A stretch of 64,000 bases of DNA, taken from the NCBI GenBank assembly GCA_029204225.1, contig CM055109.1:35846496-35910495 (forward strand), read 5' to 3'. Each line of letters opens with the position of its first letter. Positions within the stretch are counted from its first letter, which is position 1. Both the position numbers and the translations under genes were made by a program. The DNA comes from Diphasiastrum complanatum. Lineage: Eukaryota > Streptophyta > Lycopodiopsida > Lycopodiales > Lycopodiaceae. Positions 1 through 10,693 of this stretch are shown in pieces. Below the pieces are notes generated by a model. That model was not told the origin of the DNA and did not search any database. It worked only from the letters and a program-made list of their open reading frames with translations.

Positions 1-1107
1 ATTTGGAGGAGGACCAGCAGACATTAGAGCATTTTCCTTGGCGGAGCTTTAGCGGACAGTTAGCGGAAGTACTTCCGCTAAATTTGGCGGCCAGAAAAAA
101 AAAATTTGGCAGATTAATTCCGACGCCCAAGTCTAGCTTGTTTGCAGGCTGTCCAGCGCCCAATTCCCTCATCTCTTTCGTCCGTTTCTCCATCCATTTT
201 CAGCCCTCTCCATTTTCTTCACTTTTGTTTGCTGGCTGTCCAGCCCCTTCATACTTGTCACTTTCGTCTGTTTTTGTCTCCGTTTGCAACCATTTTCACA
301 TCTTTTTTGCAGGCTGCCCATCCCCCTTCAATTTTTACTTCGTTCCGCCTCTGTTTGCTACCCGAAATCCACATTTGATTGTAGGTTGTACAATGCCCAT
401 CTCCACCCTCAGACTTGCTGTTTTTTCAGCGTACTTGAAGCATTTTTTCCAGCATCTCTTGTAGCATTACTTCGCCCCATTTGGCCCCAATACTTGGCAA
501 AATTTCCAGCTCCAACGCAGTTCCTTGACAGATTTGATTGGTGGCTGTCCATGCACATTTCCAGTAACTTTCAACAGCCTATATGCAGTTCATTTCGCAT
601 AATTTCCAACTACAACGGGCCCAAAAACATTTTTTTATCTCTATTTGGTGGCTGCCTGGTATCTCTTCATTTTACTACGATTTTCACACGCTCTCATTTG
701 CAGTTGCGAGGTACTACCTACACTATTTGTTATGTCTTTTGCGTACCTGTTGTGACGACTTATGTCCTCTCCTTCAATTCGTCCACTTGATTAGCGTCTT
801 GTCTGGCTTAACTTTCTACCTTTGGCTGCTGTTTTGTTATTTCCATTCCATTTTGTAGTTTGTGTTGTCCATTGCATTTTTCATTTTGTCTTTCATTATT
901 TGTTATTAGTTTCCATTCCATTTGCGTTTCAATTCCATAATTCATTTTCATCGTCAATTTCGTTTTTCACTTTTTCTTCGTTTTCTATGCTTCATCATAA
1001 AAAATACAAATAAAAACCACCCAAATTATTTGGATCATTGGGTTACGTATTCTTTTTCGTTACTTTTAATTTTGTTTTTTATCATAACTTCTGATTTTCG
1101 GTCTCTA
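1..1107 (+). repeat. 5' leader of a Gypsy-like element with degenerate repeats
   Basis: T-rich, pyrimidine-biased DNA upstream of the gag remnant that starts near 1108. A motif resembling TTTGCAGGCTGTCCAGC recurs at about 141, 228, 306, 379, 535 and 644, spaced 73 to 156 bases apart. One forward frame reads it as a recurring FAGCPAP. The repeats are too diverged to be a recent array. No TG start or primer-binding site for a 5' LTR can be seen, so the element probably starts outside the window or has lost its 5' LTR. Confidence 0.4.
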
Positions 1108-1545
1108 TCCCCTTTAGATTATGTTTTTGTTTTTAATAGTGATATACCATCTGAACATATGTTCGACAAATGGCTCACATGTCTTCAGTATTACTTTGAT
1201 ACTTCTCGGCCAACTTGTCCAGGTCCTAAAAAGATTCTTGATGCAATTTTTTTCTTAAAGGGTTCAGCTACGTCGAAGTGGTTTGACTATGTCCATTCTC
1301 ATCCGCCTATCTCTGAGTGGCATGACTTTCTACCAATACTTCGCCTTCTTATATTTTCCGATGATAATTTTGTAATTGTTCCTCCTGTCGCTCTTACGAG
1401 TGGTATTATAGGTCTTGAGAGTTCTACTCCTGATTCCTCTCGTGAGCATTCTTCCATATGCGAGTTTCCATTTTCTTGTGCAGGACAAATAGAGATAGAG
1501 TCACACATTTCTAGCAATTCACATGAGGTTGATTCACACTACTGA
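1108..1545 (+). pseudogene. gag: Gypsy-like gag fragment
   Basis: The reading frame carries the hallmarks of a plant retrotransposon gag capsid domain: a W..CLQYYFD block near 1170-1200, then ILDAIFFLKGSATSKWFDY near 1230-1290 (the usual 'L.G.A..W' block), and SEWHDF (the usual 'tW.eF') just after. This is the capsid-like protein that packages element RNA into cytoplasmic particles. The fragment ends soon after, with no zinc knuckle, and a different frame continues into a repetitive region. The frame is open upstream, but no convincing start codon decides the N-terminus. I infer a degenerate gag of the element that also holds the protease at 1.9-2.2 kb. Confidence 0.6.
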
Positions 1546-1554
1546 TGCTGATTC

Positions 1555-1800
1555 ACATATACAGGTTGCAGCTGATATGGTCCTTGATACTAATATAGCA
1601 TGCTATGATACTATTGATGATGTCGTTGCATGCTTTGATGGTGCTACCGATGTTGTTGCATGCTATGACATTGTTCCATGCTTTGATACTGATACAGTAT
1701 GCCTTGCTGCTATTGCCGATGTTGCATGCTTCGATATCGTTGTTGAATACTTTGATGCTACTCATGTTCCTGAGCACCATGCTATAGATGTTGTCGCCTA
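1555..1800 (+). repeat. Degenerate short tandem repeat (GATGTTGTTGCATGCTTTGAT-like)
   Basis: Between gag and protease the DNA repeats variants of 'gat gtt gtt gca tgc ttt gat' every 24 to 45 bases. In one frame this reads as DVVACFD / DVVACYD / VACFDIV. Similar units reappear near 3320-3420. It is a linker-like repeat in the element and not a recognised domain. Confidence 0.5.
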
Positions 1801-2783
1801 TGCTCCTTATTGCGGTTCTTCTAGATGCATATTTAGGCCAGAACTTATCAGTTGATGCTTCTCTTATTATGCCTACGTATGTTGTTCCATTTGTGGATCA
1901 TATTATTCTAGATGCAGGGCGAGAGTATATTGCTTTAGTGGATACAGGCAGTATACATTCATTTATTAGCAGTTACATTTCCACCAGGATTCATGCTACA
2001 CCTGTTCCTGCTTCCCAACCTCTCAGTGTTGAGGTTGCTCGTTCCCATTCTTTTCCCAGTTCTCAAATGATTCAGGGCTTGGATTATCGCATTGGTGATT
2101 TTTCTGGTCAGGCAGATTTCTACATCATTTCTCTGAAGCACTATGACATTATTTTTGGTGCAAACTGGTTCTCTTCACTTGGTACTGTTGTTGTGGATCT
2201 CTCTCAGCTGACACTTTCCTTTACTCATGCTGGTCAGCATCATTCAGAGGCTACGCATAAACTACTTCCAGGTAACCAACTGATAGTCACCCTGGGAATC
2301 AATACCAGAGCTCAGGATGCAGCTCTTCTTTCCATTCAGAGTACATCAATTGCTGCTTCACTTTCACCATCCGTGGGTCCTCTTCCTCAGGTTGATGTTG
2401 CTCCGGATTTACAGGTTGTTGTTGTGTGCCTTGTGCCTATATGCCTTGATTCACAGATATTGTATTCAGTGGTCATTCTTGGTTTCACTGATATTCAGGC
2501 CATATACCTTGGTGGTATTTCTACTATTGCTTTTGTGCATACCTCAGATAGCCCTCCTGGTTCGGTGGTTGGTGTAGTATCTTCTCCATTGGTCTTTATA
2601 TCTCCATCTCTTGAGTCCGTTATGGCCGATGTTCCTGCTGTTTTCTATGGGGTTCTTCACGGCTCCACGTTTGATGGTTCCTCGCTATTGGTGATCAGGT
2701 TGTATCTTCTTTCGCTTTACTCCATGGATCTCTGCTTGAGGCTTGTGATCTGCCTCATGATATTTCTACGGTTCCTGACATGA
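1788..2783 (+). pseudogene. Gypsy-like aspartic protease (retropepsin) region
   Basis: An open frame starts at ATG 1788. Residues 50-56 read LVDTGSI, the retropepsin active site with the catalytic Asp at residue 52. Residues 119-128 read YDIIFGANWF, matching the 'yDvILGmdWL' block at the end of plant Gypsy proteases. Retropepsin cleaves the gag-pol polyprotein inside the particle. Both core motifs are intact. After about residue 170 the frame has no recognisable domain: it should run into reverse transcriptase, but becomes hydrophobic, low-information sequence up to the stop. This points to a protease kept in an element whose pol is missing. Confidence 0.7.
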
Positions 2784-2786
2784 TTC

Positions 2787-4235
2787 ATGCGCTTGGCCCT
2801 TACCGTTACACATTTTCCATCTGAGGATATTTGCCAAATGGTCACTATTACTTATCTAGGATATTTACATGTTGGGATCTTTCTAAATGAGTATACGGGC
2901 ATCTTTCAGTCTCCTTGTGTTTCTACATATAGGTTTGTTGCAGTCCATGCCGATGGTATACACTTTTGGGCTTTTTATGCATTAGAGGTGTTTCATGCGA
3001 CTGATTCCTTTTTACCTCTTGATATTTGGCATTCCTGGTTATTACGTGTCACTTGGATTTCATTTGGACCTCTATCTGTTCCTTGGATTGTTGCTCATTG
3101 TCAGGCTTGGCATATCCTGATGGCTTGGGTTATTGCCTCTGTTCCAGCTACTGTTTGTCCGGGTGATCATCAGGTTCCCCGTCATTTCGGGTTGCTCCAT
3201 ATCACTTGGTCTTCAATGCTAAGTTGCCACTTTGTTCTAGTGTTCCAAGACCATCAGGGTACCTTGAGAGAGTTCCTTCTCCTCTCTTGGATAGTTTTTG
3301 GGGATGTTGCCGCCATATACTTCAGTGTTGCTCATATGTGCTTTGATACTCATTCCCAGCTACACGTGGATATTGCTCCAATGCTTGCTACTGATGTTGC
3401 GGATCATGTTCCTCATTCCTGTTCTTCTATTCCTCATTTGTGCACCTGGTGTGTACTTGGGGATTACACTTGCGGCCAGTTCCGATGGGTCATCCGATTC
3501 TCCATCCGTTTTTGGTGTATCCTATGATGGATTGGTATGTCCATATGAGTCTTTCTGGATGAGTTTTTTGTCTACAGTTTTTTAGTTGGGGCCTCTACTA
3601 TTTCTAGATTTGTTGCTACTGTTTTCATGCATCATGTCTGTTTAGATGATGAATTGATTTCTTGGACATTCTGGAGCTTTTGGCATGCTGCTCTTCTCGT
3701 GATATGGGCCTTGAGGGTACCATATGCCATTGCTACTTCTCATTCATGGGCATGGATACCTTGGGCTTTTGACCATGCTGGTACATATTTCTCCATTTTA
3801 GCTATATTTTGTCAGAATGATCTCTTTATGCTCCATGTTTCCTGGCATATCGCTTGCTTTTCCATGTTGTTACAGCGTGCCTATCATCTTGCTTATGTTC
3901 CTACCTTGGTGTTGGTCTTCCGATGCTGCTATCTTTTCTTGGGGCACCTTGCACATATGGTTGATGGTTACGTGTATTCGCGATAAGTGCCCATCTCTTT
4001 TCCAGTTTCCTTATTGGCTTCCCATTGCTGATGCAATTCTACCTTGTCGGGCTTTTTGGATACCTTGGTATGATGTCCCTATCTTTTGGGCTGATCCTCT
4101 ACTAGCTTCTTGGGCATTACAGATAACTTGGCATTCCTGGTTGTTGCTTGATCTTCTTCTGGTTCCTTGGCATTCCTGGTTGTTCCATATTGCTTCGTTT
4201 CTGATGACACGGCCGAGAGGTTCCCTTCGTCGCCA
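2787..4235 (+). other. Region where RT/RNase H/integrase would be expected; none recognised
   Basis: About 1.4 kb between the protease and the chromodomain of the same element. Frames are partly open, but no YVDD/F.DD box, RNase H 'TDAS', HHCC finger or DDE core is visible in either orientation. Instead there are loosely repeated phrases such as CTTGGCATTCCTGGTT (near 3025, 4128 and 4167) and units resembling those at 1555-1800. Either a large deletion was filled with repeats or mutation has erased the genes. I cannot tell which. Confidence 0.5.
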
Positions 4236-4239
4236 CGAT

Positions 4240-4400
4240 GTTGATCCTAAGTTGTTTCCTTTCTTACCAGCTGCCATTCACCAGGTTCGCCTTCACCATA
4301 GTCGACGCTGCCGGTAGATCAGTTTTTGATCCAGTGGGATGGTCATCCTGTTGAGGAGGCCACATGAGAGCCTATTGATGTCTTTTATCATACGATTATC
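4240..4400 (+). pseudogene. Integrase C-terminal chromodomain fragment of the Gypsy-like element
   Basis: The frame reads PVDQFLIQWDGHPVEEAT, then a stop (TGA where W is expected), then EPID. This is the second half of the chromodomain that ends many chromovirus integrases, where it binds modified histone tails and guides integration. A related copy lies at 35,440-35,590. The tryptophan codon of the conserved 'ATWEP' is TGA, so this copy is broken. With the protease upstream it shows that 1-4.6 kb is one element in plus orientation. Confidence 0.65.
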
Positions 4401-4640
4401 CTTCCCAGTTGGGCCCTTGCCACTGGAAGCTTCCTTTTTAGGGCTTCCTTTAGGCTATAAGTAGGGAATCTGTGTCATTTGTTATTCAGCTGATGATATT
4501 GATCTCTCTTTAGTCTCCTTAATTTCTCTCTTTCCTGCTTTCTAGGGTTAAGTCTTGCTTATGTGATGCTTTCATAGCTTAGCTAGGGTTAAGTCTTGTT
4601 TATGTGATGCTTTCATAGCTTAGCTCTAGATCAATTGTGG
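4400..4640 (+). repeat. 3' terminal (LTR-like) region of the Gypsy-like element
   Basis: Sequence after the chromodomain matches 35,950-36,230 for most of its length, including the shared phrases CTGATGATATTGATCTCTCT, CTAGGGTTA..TCTTGCTTATG and ATTCGTAACT. Both copies are followed by a GA tract. It behaves as the 3' end (LTR or 3' UTR) of one family. The exact LTR borders cannot be set, because no 5' LTR is in the window. Confidence 0.55.
4544..4625 (+). repeat. 41-bp tandem duplication
   Basis: Two adjacent 41-bp units (4544-4584 and 4585-4625) differ at one base only. Each starts AGGGTTAAGTCTTG and ends CATAGCTTAGCT. The related copy near 36,160 has one unit, so the duplication is recent and private to this copy. 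Confidence 0.9.
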
Positions 4641-4657
4641 CCACTGGCTTCATTCGT

Positions 4658-4696
<39 letters not shown>

Positions 4697-5010
4697 TTTA
4701 GAGTCGAATGATGGAACCTTATTATATAAATCCATAAACTCTTTGAGATAAGAGTCTAAGCTCTTCGTCCTCATTTTGCAATTGATGAACTTCTGATAGC
4801 AATCTAAATTGTACGCAACCACAAACGATTTTTTGAAAGTTTCCATGAAATCTCCCCACGTAGCGGGTTTTGGTTGTACGTCACAGAAAAATAGAACAAT
4901 GCTCTCAATCTTCTTTTCTTTAGAAATTCCTAGTGTAAACTAAAGTAACTATTCCATTTTGTTAGACACTCAAATGCCACGTCAAGCTTCTTCTCTTTTT
5001 TCTCTTGAAT
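4631..5010 (-). pseudogene. gag: Gypsy gag fragment (minus strand)
   Basis: The minus strand reads KPATWGDFMETFKKSF near 4810-4860, then a block with SLDSYLKEFMDLYNKV near 4700-4760. This matches the 'tW..F...F...F' and 'sv.eY...F..l' blocks of retrotransposon gag. Upstream, near 4930-4980, a different frame reads ECLTKWNSYF, so at least one frameshift is present. The 3' side ends in the GA tract at 4662-4692. It faces the opposite way to the element at 1-4.6 kb, so it belongs to a different insertion. Confidence 0.6.
4662..4692. repeat. (GA)n microsatellite
   Basis: An uninterrupted GA tract of 31 bases at the junction between the plus-strand element end and the minus-strand gag fragment. 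Confidence 0.95.
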
Positions 5011-5879
5011 ACGGTTTTGGTTGAAAACCCAAATTCAGCGAGTACGAAGTCTTGACTTAATTTATCAGAACTTCCATCTACTGGTCCCGTAAAGTACTTC
5101 GATTTTTTATCTCATTAAGTGACGCACTCAGTTGCTAGCAAATTTAAAGATAGGTCGGCATGTGAACCGTTCCTTCTAGACTTGCAATATCTTCAGCTAT
5201 TATTGATCACCTAACATAAGAAATTGCTTTAATTGGTTGACAAATCCAAAATCTTCCATCGTAAGTGAAATCAACTATGACCTCGTAAACTGAGTGATTA
5301 ATCTCAATAAGGCCATTCACTTTTTTAAGCCAATTTCATTTTAATTGATAATTGATGGATTTAGAAGATTTTGAAACAATTTTTGTTGTTTATAAATTTT
5401 AACTGGAATTTTTGAATTCTATTCGATATGGACTGGAACTATTAAAATGAATTTTTTTAGATGAACTCTCAGTTTCATTGTTATCAGTCTAAGTCGAAGT
5501 GACTTCGAACAATCTGGCATGTGACAAGTTTCACATCCAGTGATTTACGATAAAATCAGGCTACCACTTAACTTCCCCACACGCAATTAGGACAATTTGA
5601 AAATTTGTCAATTTTTCAACTAAAAATTGCCAAACTTTTGATAATCGAAACTTTTTTTACAAAGCACCAAATTGGATGTTGTAAAGCACAATATAGAGGG
5701 AGAGGAACTTAGCAAGATGCCTGCCACATCACCACAGACCGTATCGGTCACACGTGCAAGCATTAAATGTAGGAAAATCCAATAGGAGGCCGCACATTTT
5801 GTAGGTAGTTTCTCAAAATCATGCCTATGCTTGACATGCCATCAAATAGACATTACAAACAGTCTATAAGGTTCATTAG
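5011..5879. other. AT-rich non-coding DNA
   Basis: No open frame with recognisable content on either strand and no terminal repeats. I see nothing specific here. Confidence 0.5.
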
Positions 5880-6245
5880 AGATCAGTAGAAGCTTCAATC
5901 AGGTCTAGCAAAGACCATCAAGACCTCTTGCAAGTCTTCAACACTTGGAAAAGTCTTTTGGATTGCAAAGCTTTGTACAAGGTTAGCATGATCATCCAAC
6001 AAGCCCTTAAGCATAACTTAAACAAGTTCTACATTCTCAATGCTTTAATCTATGCATGCTAAATCATCATTAAAGGTTTTGACTCTTAAGATAAATGTGT
6101 GAGCACTTTCCCCTTCCTTTTGGCAAATTTGGAAGATTTGGCATTCTTAGGGTCAATATTCTAGAAGTGGACTTTGACTCATGAACCTTCTTCAATGCAT
6201 TCTTTGCAGTTGTCAGTAGCCACCTCTTTCAAAGCTTGCACTATG
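5880..6245 (-). pseudogene. gag: Copia gag fragment
   Basis: The minus strand carries the order of blocks of a Copia-type gag, spread over frames. It reads DIVQALKEVATDN (the 'WdaLke.y' block) near 6210-6245. It then reads VKTFNDDLACI and VMLKGLLDDHANLVQSFAIQ near 5970-6090, followed by PSVEDLQEVLMVF, matching 'lL.gLP..y...v......ps..dl...L'. Several stops and frameshifts interrupt it. It is a decayed Ty1/Copia gag. Confidence 0.55.
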
Positions 6246-6529
6246 TCCTAACAGAAGGCGAAAACTATAATTAATCCTAGAAAATGCACAAATGGAGTAT
6301 ATCTCCTTCTAATCCTACATCCTAGCTGTTTGTGGGCACCGTACCCTTTATAGCTCTTGGCCTTTTTGGATTCCAAGGCTTGACAAAAAAAGGACATAGC
6401 AAAGAGACGGGAGGAGAAAGGGACTTGATATTCATTGCTTTTGATATCCTCAGCATGCATAAAAGCCATCAATCACCATGCACTGCTCCACATGTCCTAA
6501 TTGGATTGCCTAGGCCCTCACAAGGTTAT

Positions 6530-6739
6530 TAATTACATTTCTACCCTAGTTCGGAATGACGAGGCATAACTAAGAAACTAGTACACTAGAATGCCAAATA
6601 TCCACGTCAAGGATTATTCCGAATCCTCTACACCGAACATGGACGTAATATATGACAAGATCTCTGTAAGGCTTCAGTGTTATGCACAAGATTTGTATAG
6701 ATTGAGGGATTTTAAGAGAGATAGTACACCCAAAACCGG
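6530..6739 (-). repeat. Possible degenerate Copia LTR piece
   Basis: Read on the minus strand, about 60 bases at 6590-6655 (with GGAATAATCCTTGACGTGG) resemble the start of the Copia LTR at 60,724 (with GGCATAATCCTAGACTTGG). Similarity is only moderate by eye, so the call is weak. Confidence 0.25.
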
Positions 6740-6869
6740 AGTCGCTATAGGGAAACATACCAAGATGTGCTCTACAAATTGTGGACTATGGTTGGTCATA
6801 ATCAAGTCGCTATAGGGAAACATACCAAGATGTCTTCTACAAATTGTGGACTGTGGTCGGTCATAATCA
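6740..6869 (+). repeat. 65-bp tandem duplication
   Basis: Two adjacent 65-bp units (6740-6804 and 6805-6869), each starting AGTCGCTATAGGGAAACATA, differ at only a few positions. A recent local duplication in non-coding DNA. Confidence 0.9.
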
Positions 6870-7859
6870 AGTTAATAGTGTTGTCTCGTAATTGAAATTG
6901 TCAAAGTTAAAGTACATCCAACATTTTAATATCCGAATAGTTACGTGGTTTCAAAATTGATTACAATGCAAGAGCAAGACCATAGACCTATGTAAGTATC
7001 GGTAGGGAGACAAAGGTAATGGTGGGATCAATCTCTAGGAGAATTAAGTTGTCACTAGTACTAAATCCGAGACCAGGGCAATCATTCTCCAAAGAGGATC
7101 TGGTAATCCTGGAAATTATATTGGAGATAGCTGATTGAGGAATCACATTTTTCAAGAGTATATAATACCCATATAGGACTACTAGTGCTATAGAATGTGA
7201 GGGAAGTCAAAGAGGTTATGGAGGATGTATCAAGTTTTTTCACGGAGTGATAACTTTCTCGAAGAGTGAAGTAACATTAGGGCCCAATACCAAACCAAAC
7301 ATAACCCATATACAGGTCAAATGCCCAAAGATTCAATGGACCAATGGATGACATTGACTAGCAACCGAACAGGCCATGAAGGCCCAAACAAGGGCTCGAT
7401 AACACACCACACCTAACTGTAGACATGGTTTGGTTTCCCAGAGATTAAATGGACTGGTGGATTTGACATTGACCGTCAACGCGCACCTAGCAGTTGATCA
7501 AGTTAGGTGTGTTGCTAGATGCAACTTGGTGTGCTTTCTAGTAAATATTTAGTAAGGCAAGACAGGAATCATTATAGTGCACCAAGCCATCAAGTACATA
7601 CATCATCAATGATCACCTAGGCACAATAGGACATGGGATTCCCGTCAATTATCATATACACCTTTTCGTTAGGTTGAGGCAAGGTGCACTAGCTAGTGGT
7701 CTATCCAATTATTGATAGGCCAAGTGACCTAGGACAAAAAAGGTAGGTAGAGGACTTCAATGGGGCAACCTATGGATGGGAGGAATATCATTCTATACAC
7801 TATCTAGATTGCATTGATGAGCTTAAGATCTAGGCAGTGTAACATTATTCCATGCAAAC
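6870..7859. other. Non-coding DNA with a weak internal repeat
   Basis: No gene is recognisable. Around 7327 and 7440 a phrase like GATTMAATGGAC..TGGAT..GACATTGAC occurs twice, about 113 bases apart. Nearby, short arms reading CACACCTAACT and AGTTAGGTGTG are inverted. These may be parts of a very old element. Confidence 0.4.
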
Positions 7860-8045
7860 CACAGTGCAGACAAATGGCACCCTAGCGGCCATGCACGGGT
7901 ATGCATGGCACCCTAGAGCATATGCATGTCCCCTTACAGGTAATGCATGATCATGCATAGCACTCAAGAAATCATGCATGGTCATGCATGCTACCATAAA
8001 GGTCATACAAGATTGCGCATGTTGCATACAAAGCCCATGCATGTG
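7860..8045. repeat. ATGCATG-rich block
   Basis: About 185 bases in which ATGCATG/CATGCAT words occur roughly every 15 to 25 bases, for example near 7900, 7922, 7945, 7952, 7974, 7984 and 8036. CATGCATG is the RY element bound by plant B3-domain factors (established knowledge). Whether the cluster has any function here is unknown. Open frames on the minus strand simply reflect the word. Confidence 0.5.
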
Positions 8046-8285
8046 ACTGAGGATGGTTTGCATGTATTAATGGATGGATGAATGAAGATCTAGTGTCTAT
8101 GTTGTTGATGTTTGTGTCAGATTTTACTATTACATTTAGTACCTGAATATGCATCTTCTCTTTATTGCATTCATTGAGTGCAACATGTTTGCTATTAGGA
8201 GAGAGTTTGCTACTTTTCTTTTGTTAGTCTTCATGGCTATAATAATTCAATTGGAATTGCAAGCTAGCTTAAAGCTCAAATAATC

Positions 8286-8297
8286 TGGTATCATAGT
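8286..8297 (+). other. Degenerate tRNA-Met primer-binding-site-like sequence
   Basis: TGGTATCATAGT differs by one base over its first 11 from the TGGTATCAGAG primer-binding site used by many plant LTR elements. No LTR border or coding sequence can be tied to it. Confidence 0.25.
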
Positions 8298-8309
8298 TGT
8301 GTGTGATCT

Positions 8310-8450
8310 GCTACAACAAAGACCCGAAAAGAGTGTTCCGGATCGCCAACTTTTTCAAGTTTCATAAGAATTAAATAAAAGATGCCCGGAAAGCGTGTTC
8401 CGGATCGGTATTTTATTTCAAGTTTCATAAGAATAAAATTGATAACCCTT
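8310..8450 (+). repeat. Degenerate tandem repeat
   Basis: Two related units contain GTGTTCCGGATCG followed after a short gap by TTTCAAGTTTCATAAGAAT. The first is near 8331-8371 and the second near 8394-8434. Confidence 0.6.
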
Positions 8451-9696
8451 AGTACTTTTTAAAAAAAACTACATAGCAACAAAAAAATTTCTACAAAACT
8501 GACTAGGAAAATTTATACTCAAAGAAAACAAAAAAAAAAACAGTATAAATTCTGAATGTTCCAAAGTGCATTTTGGAACGCGATCCAGAATGGAACGTGC
8601 AAGTATGTCTTGTCTCCTACACGCAAAGAATCTTGAGCATCTTTCACCTACCGTAGCCCTTGTGAACCTCTTTGAATAATTCTAGCTGTGTAGATTATAT
8701 AACATACATGAGTAGTTGAACTTTCACAAAACTAACTGCAACAGCACATCTTACTCCTTGTTTTACGGCCAGAGATGAGGTAAAGGGTAGTACCTGAGCA
8801 CCAATAGCTACTATTTCATAAAATGAGTTTGTTGGAAGCCATGAAGACAAGTCGGCGGGCTGTCAGGAAAAGCAGTTTCTTTTCATATTATTAACAACAA
8901 TGAGCTTGGTAGTAGGGAAAATAATATCTGCTCTCAAAATGATAACAAGCTACTAATGTCAACTATATTCAGAATTGTTCATCCTTTCAATCAAAGAACA
9001 AGAGCCTATTGGCCCTACTTTTAATATGATGCATCAACTGTTCAAAATTACAATAGACTAAGTGGCATATGATAGGAACAAATTACATGAAAACAAAAAT
9101 CACAAGATAAATCCATACAAAATTTGAGTAATAAAATCATTACCAAACAGGTGGAGATGTAGAATGTCACCTTATCAAGTTACAAACTACAGGTAATTGA
9201 TTGGGCAAGGCCCACCAACTTCATGCTTATCAAATTGAGATAAACATAGCCAAACTTAATCAACAAAAATAGCCTCCAAGTTTGAAATGACCACAACTTT
9301 TGTACTTACAAAATATGTAGTCTCAAAAGTTCATATATGAGATTTACATTTTTGCAAAAAAACAATGAGTGGTTGTTTTGTCGGGACTAAGATGAAAGAT
9401 GTACAAGAACCAAGAGTTTTTCTTAAACTCCAATGACTATGTACAACGATGAAGCTATGTCTTTATACCATGTCACAACTTTTTTGATCTGAGGGCCTTT
9501 TGAAGAATGCATTGCAATTTTCTTTTAAAGATGCTCTAAACTAATCAACAACACTTGAGAGATATTGATTATGTATATACAAGCTCAACTACACAGAAGG
9601 TAAAAAAATTTGAAAATTCACCAATTATAACTTGACCTCTAAAAGGAAGATGTGAGAGTTACAAGCAACACAATGTGATCAAATTGACATCCATGC
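8451..9696. other. AT-rich non-coding DNA
   Basis: A-rich tracts near 8460-8540 and otherwise unstructured DNA. I see no gene, terminal repeat or RNA. Confidence 0.5.
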
Positions 9697-10113
9697 ATGG
9701 CTGTCCAAGCCACCTTGGACCCAATAGTACCCAAGTTGCTGAACAACACCTACTCCCGTCTATTGGTTACCACCCCATGCACCGTCGCACCCAGTAGTGG
9801 AACAAGTACCCACTCTGGTCAACTACCGACCAACCCTAGCCCCCGCTCTTATAACACAGGCGGCTTTGTGAGTGGCACAACAGTTGCGCGCCGCTGCGCA
9901 TACTCGCAGTGTGCATCGCTACACTACATCAATTGTGAGATGCAACCCACACAACTGGCAAGTGCCTATCATTGTGACTGGTCATTGGACCCAAAAAATG
10001 GTCACAAGACCCTATACTTACCGATCATGGCGGGATTGTGGTCGGGCCATGCCACCTTGAGAAAGTCATTGATCCTCGATGACAAACTCAACATAAGCAC
10101 GTTGTGGCCGTAA
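9697..10113 (+). CDS. Unrecognised open frame of 138 codons
   Basis: A plus-strand frame from ATG 9697 to a stop at 10,113, in a stretch that is more GC-rich than its surroundings. The product is rich in Thr, Ser, Pro and Asn and has no motif, signal peptide or membrane segment that I recognise. Other frames of the same stretch are also open for 60 to 90 codons, which is common in GC-richer DNA and weakens the case. No splice context or neighbouring gene supports it, so it may be a chance frame in an unclassified repeat. Confidence 0.15.
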   Translation: MAVQATLDPIVPKLLNNTYSRLLVTTPCTVAPSSGTSTHSGQLPTNPSPRSYNTGGFVSGTTVARRCAYSQCASLHYINCEMQPTQLASAYHCDWSLDPKNGHKTLYLPIMAGLWSGHATLRKSLILDDKLNISTLWP

Positions 10114-10693
10114 ATGACTCTCCTAGATTGCTTCCGACAACTATAGTCCTCTCCACGTTGCAATGTATTCCTGGAAGACACAATTTCACAATTATCTTTG
10201 CCTCTGCTCTAAGATACACTCCAAGCCATGGTCGGTCACATCTCTCTCTTGGAGTTACCACGCCACCTACTAGGTTATCACCATCATGCAAGCAATCTTT
10301 TTACAGCTTACATGAAACATTGGATGCACCTCACAATCCTCAAGCAGCTAAGCCACCTCACTAACCTTCTTCATAATTAGCCATGGTTCACAACACCTAG
10401 GAGATAGCATTTCACACCATTCAATTCATCCATTCAATTCATTTCACACTATTTTTTCTTTGGAAAAATAGCTTATTGCTGAAATTTATTTAGGGGATCA
10501 ATGGTCAAACCAGCGTTTTGCCTCTCAGAAGTGCAGTAGATGAGGCACAAACAGATCTTATTTTCAGTAGCTATCCGGTTGTCATTTGCTCTGGTTTTCA
10601 GTAAATGTTAATGCTACAGTTTGGACTATCAACTGTATGGATGATGATCACTTTTGCAATTGGTTCACTGGAGATGTGAGTGCAATGTACATA

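Noticed and set aside
2787-3527. A 246-codon Trp/Phe-rich frame as a membrane protein
   Set aside because: It has no motif, no clean start, and repeats words found elsewhere in the element. The composition follows from T-rich DNA.
8286-8300. CATAGTTGTG as another hAT left terminus
   Set aside because: It lacks the AATCGCGATT subterminal words and a matching 8-bp duplication. It fits better as a degenerate TGGTATCAGAG-type primer-binding site.
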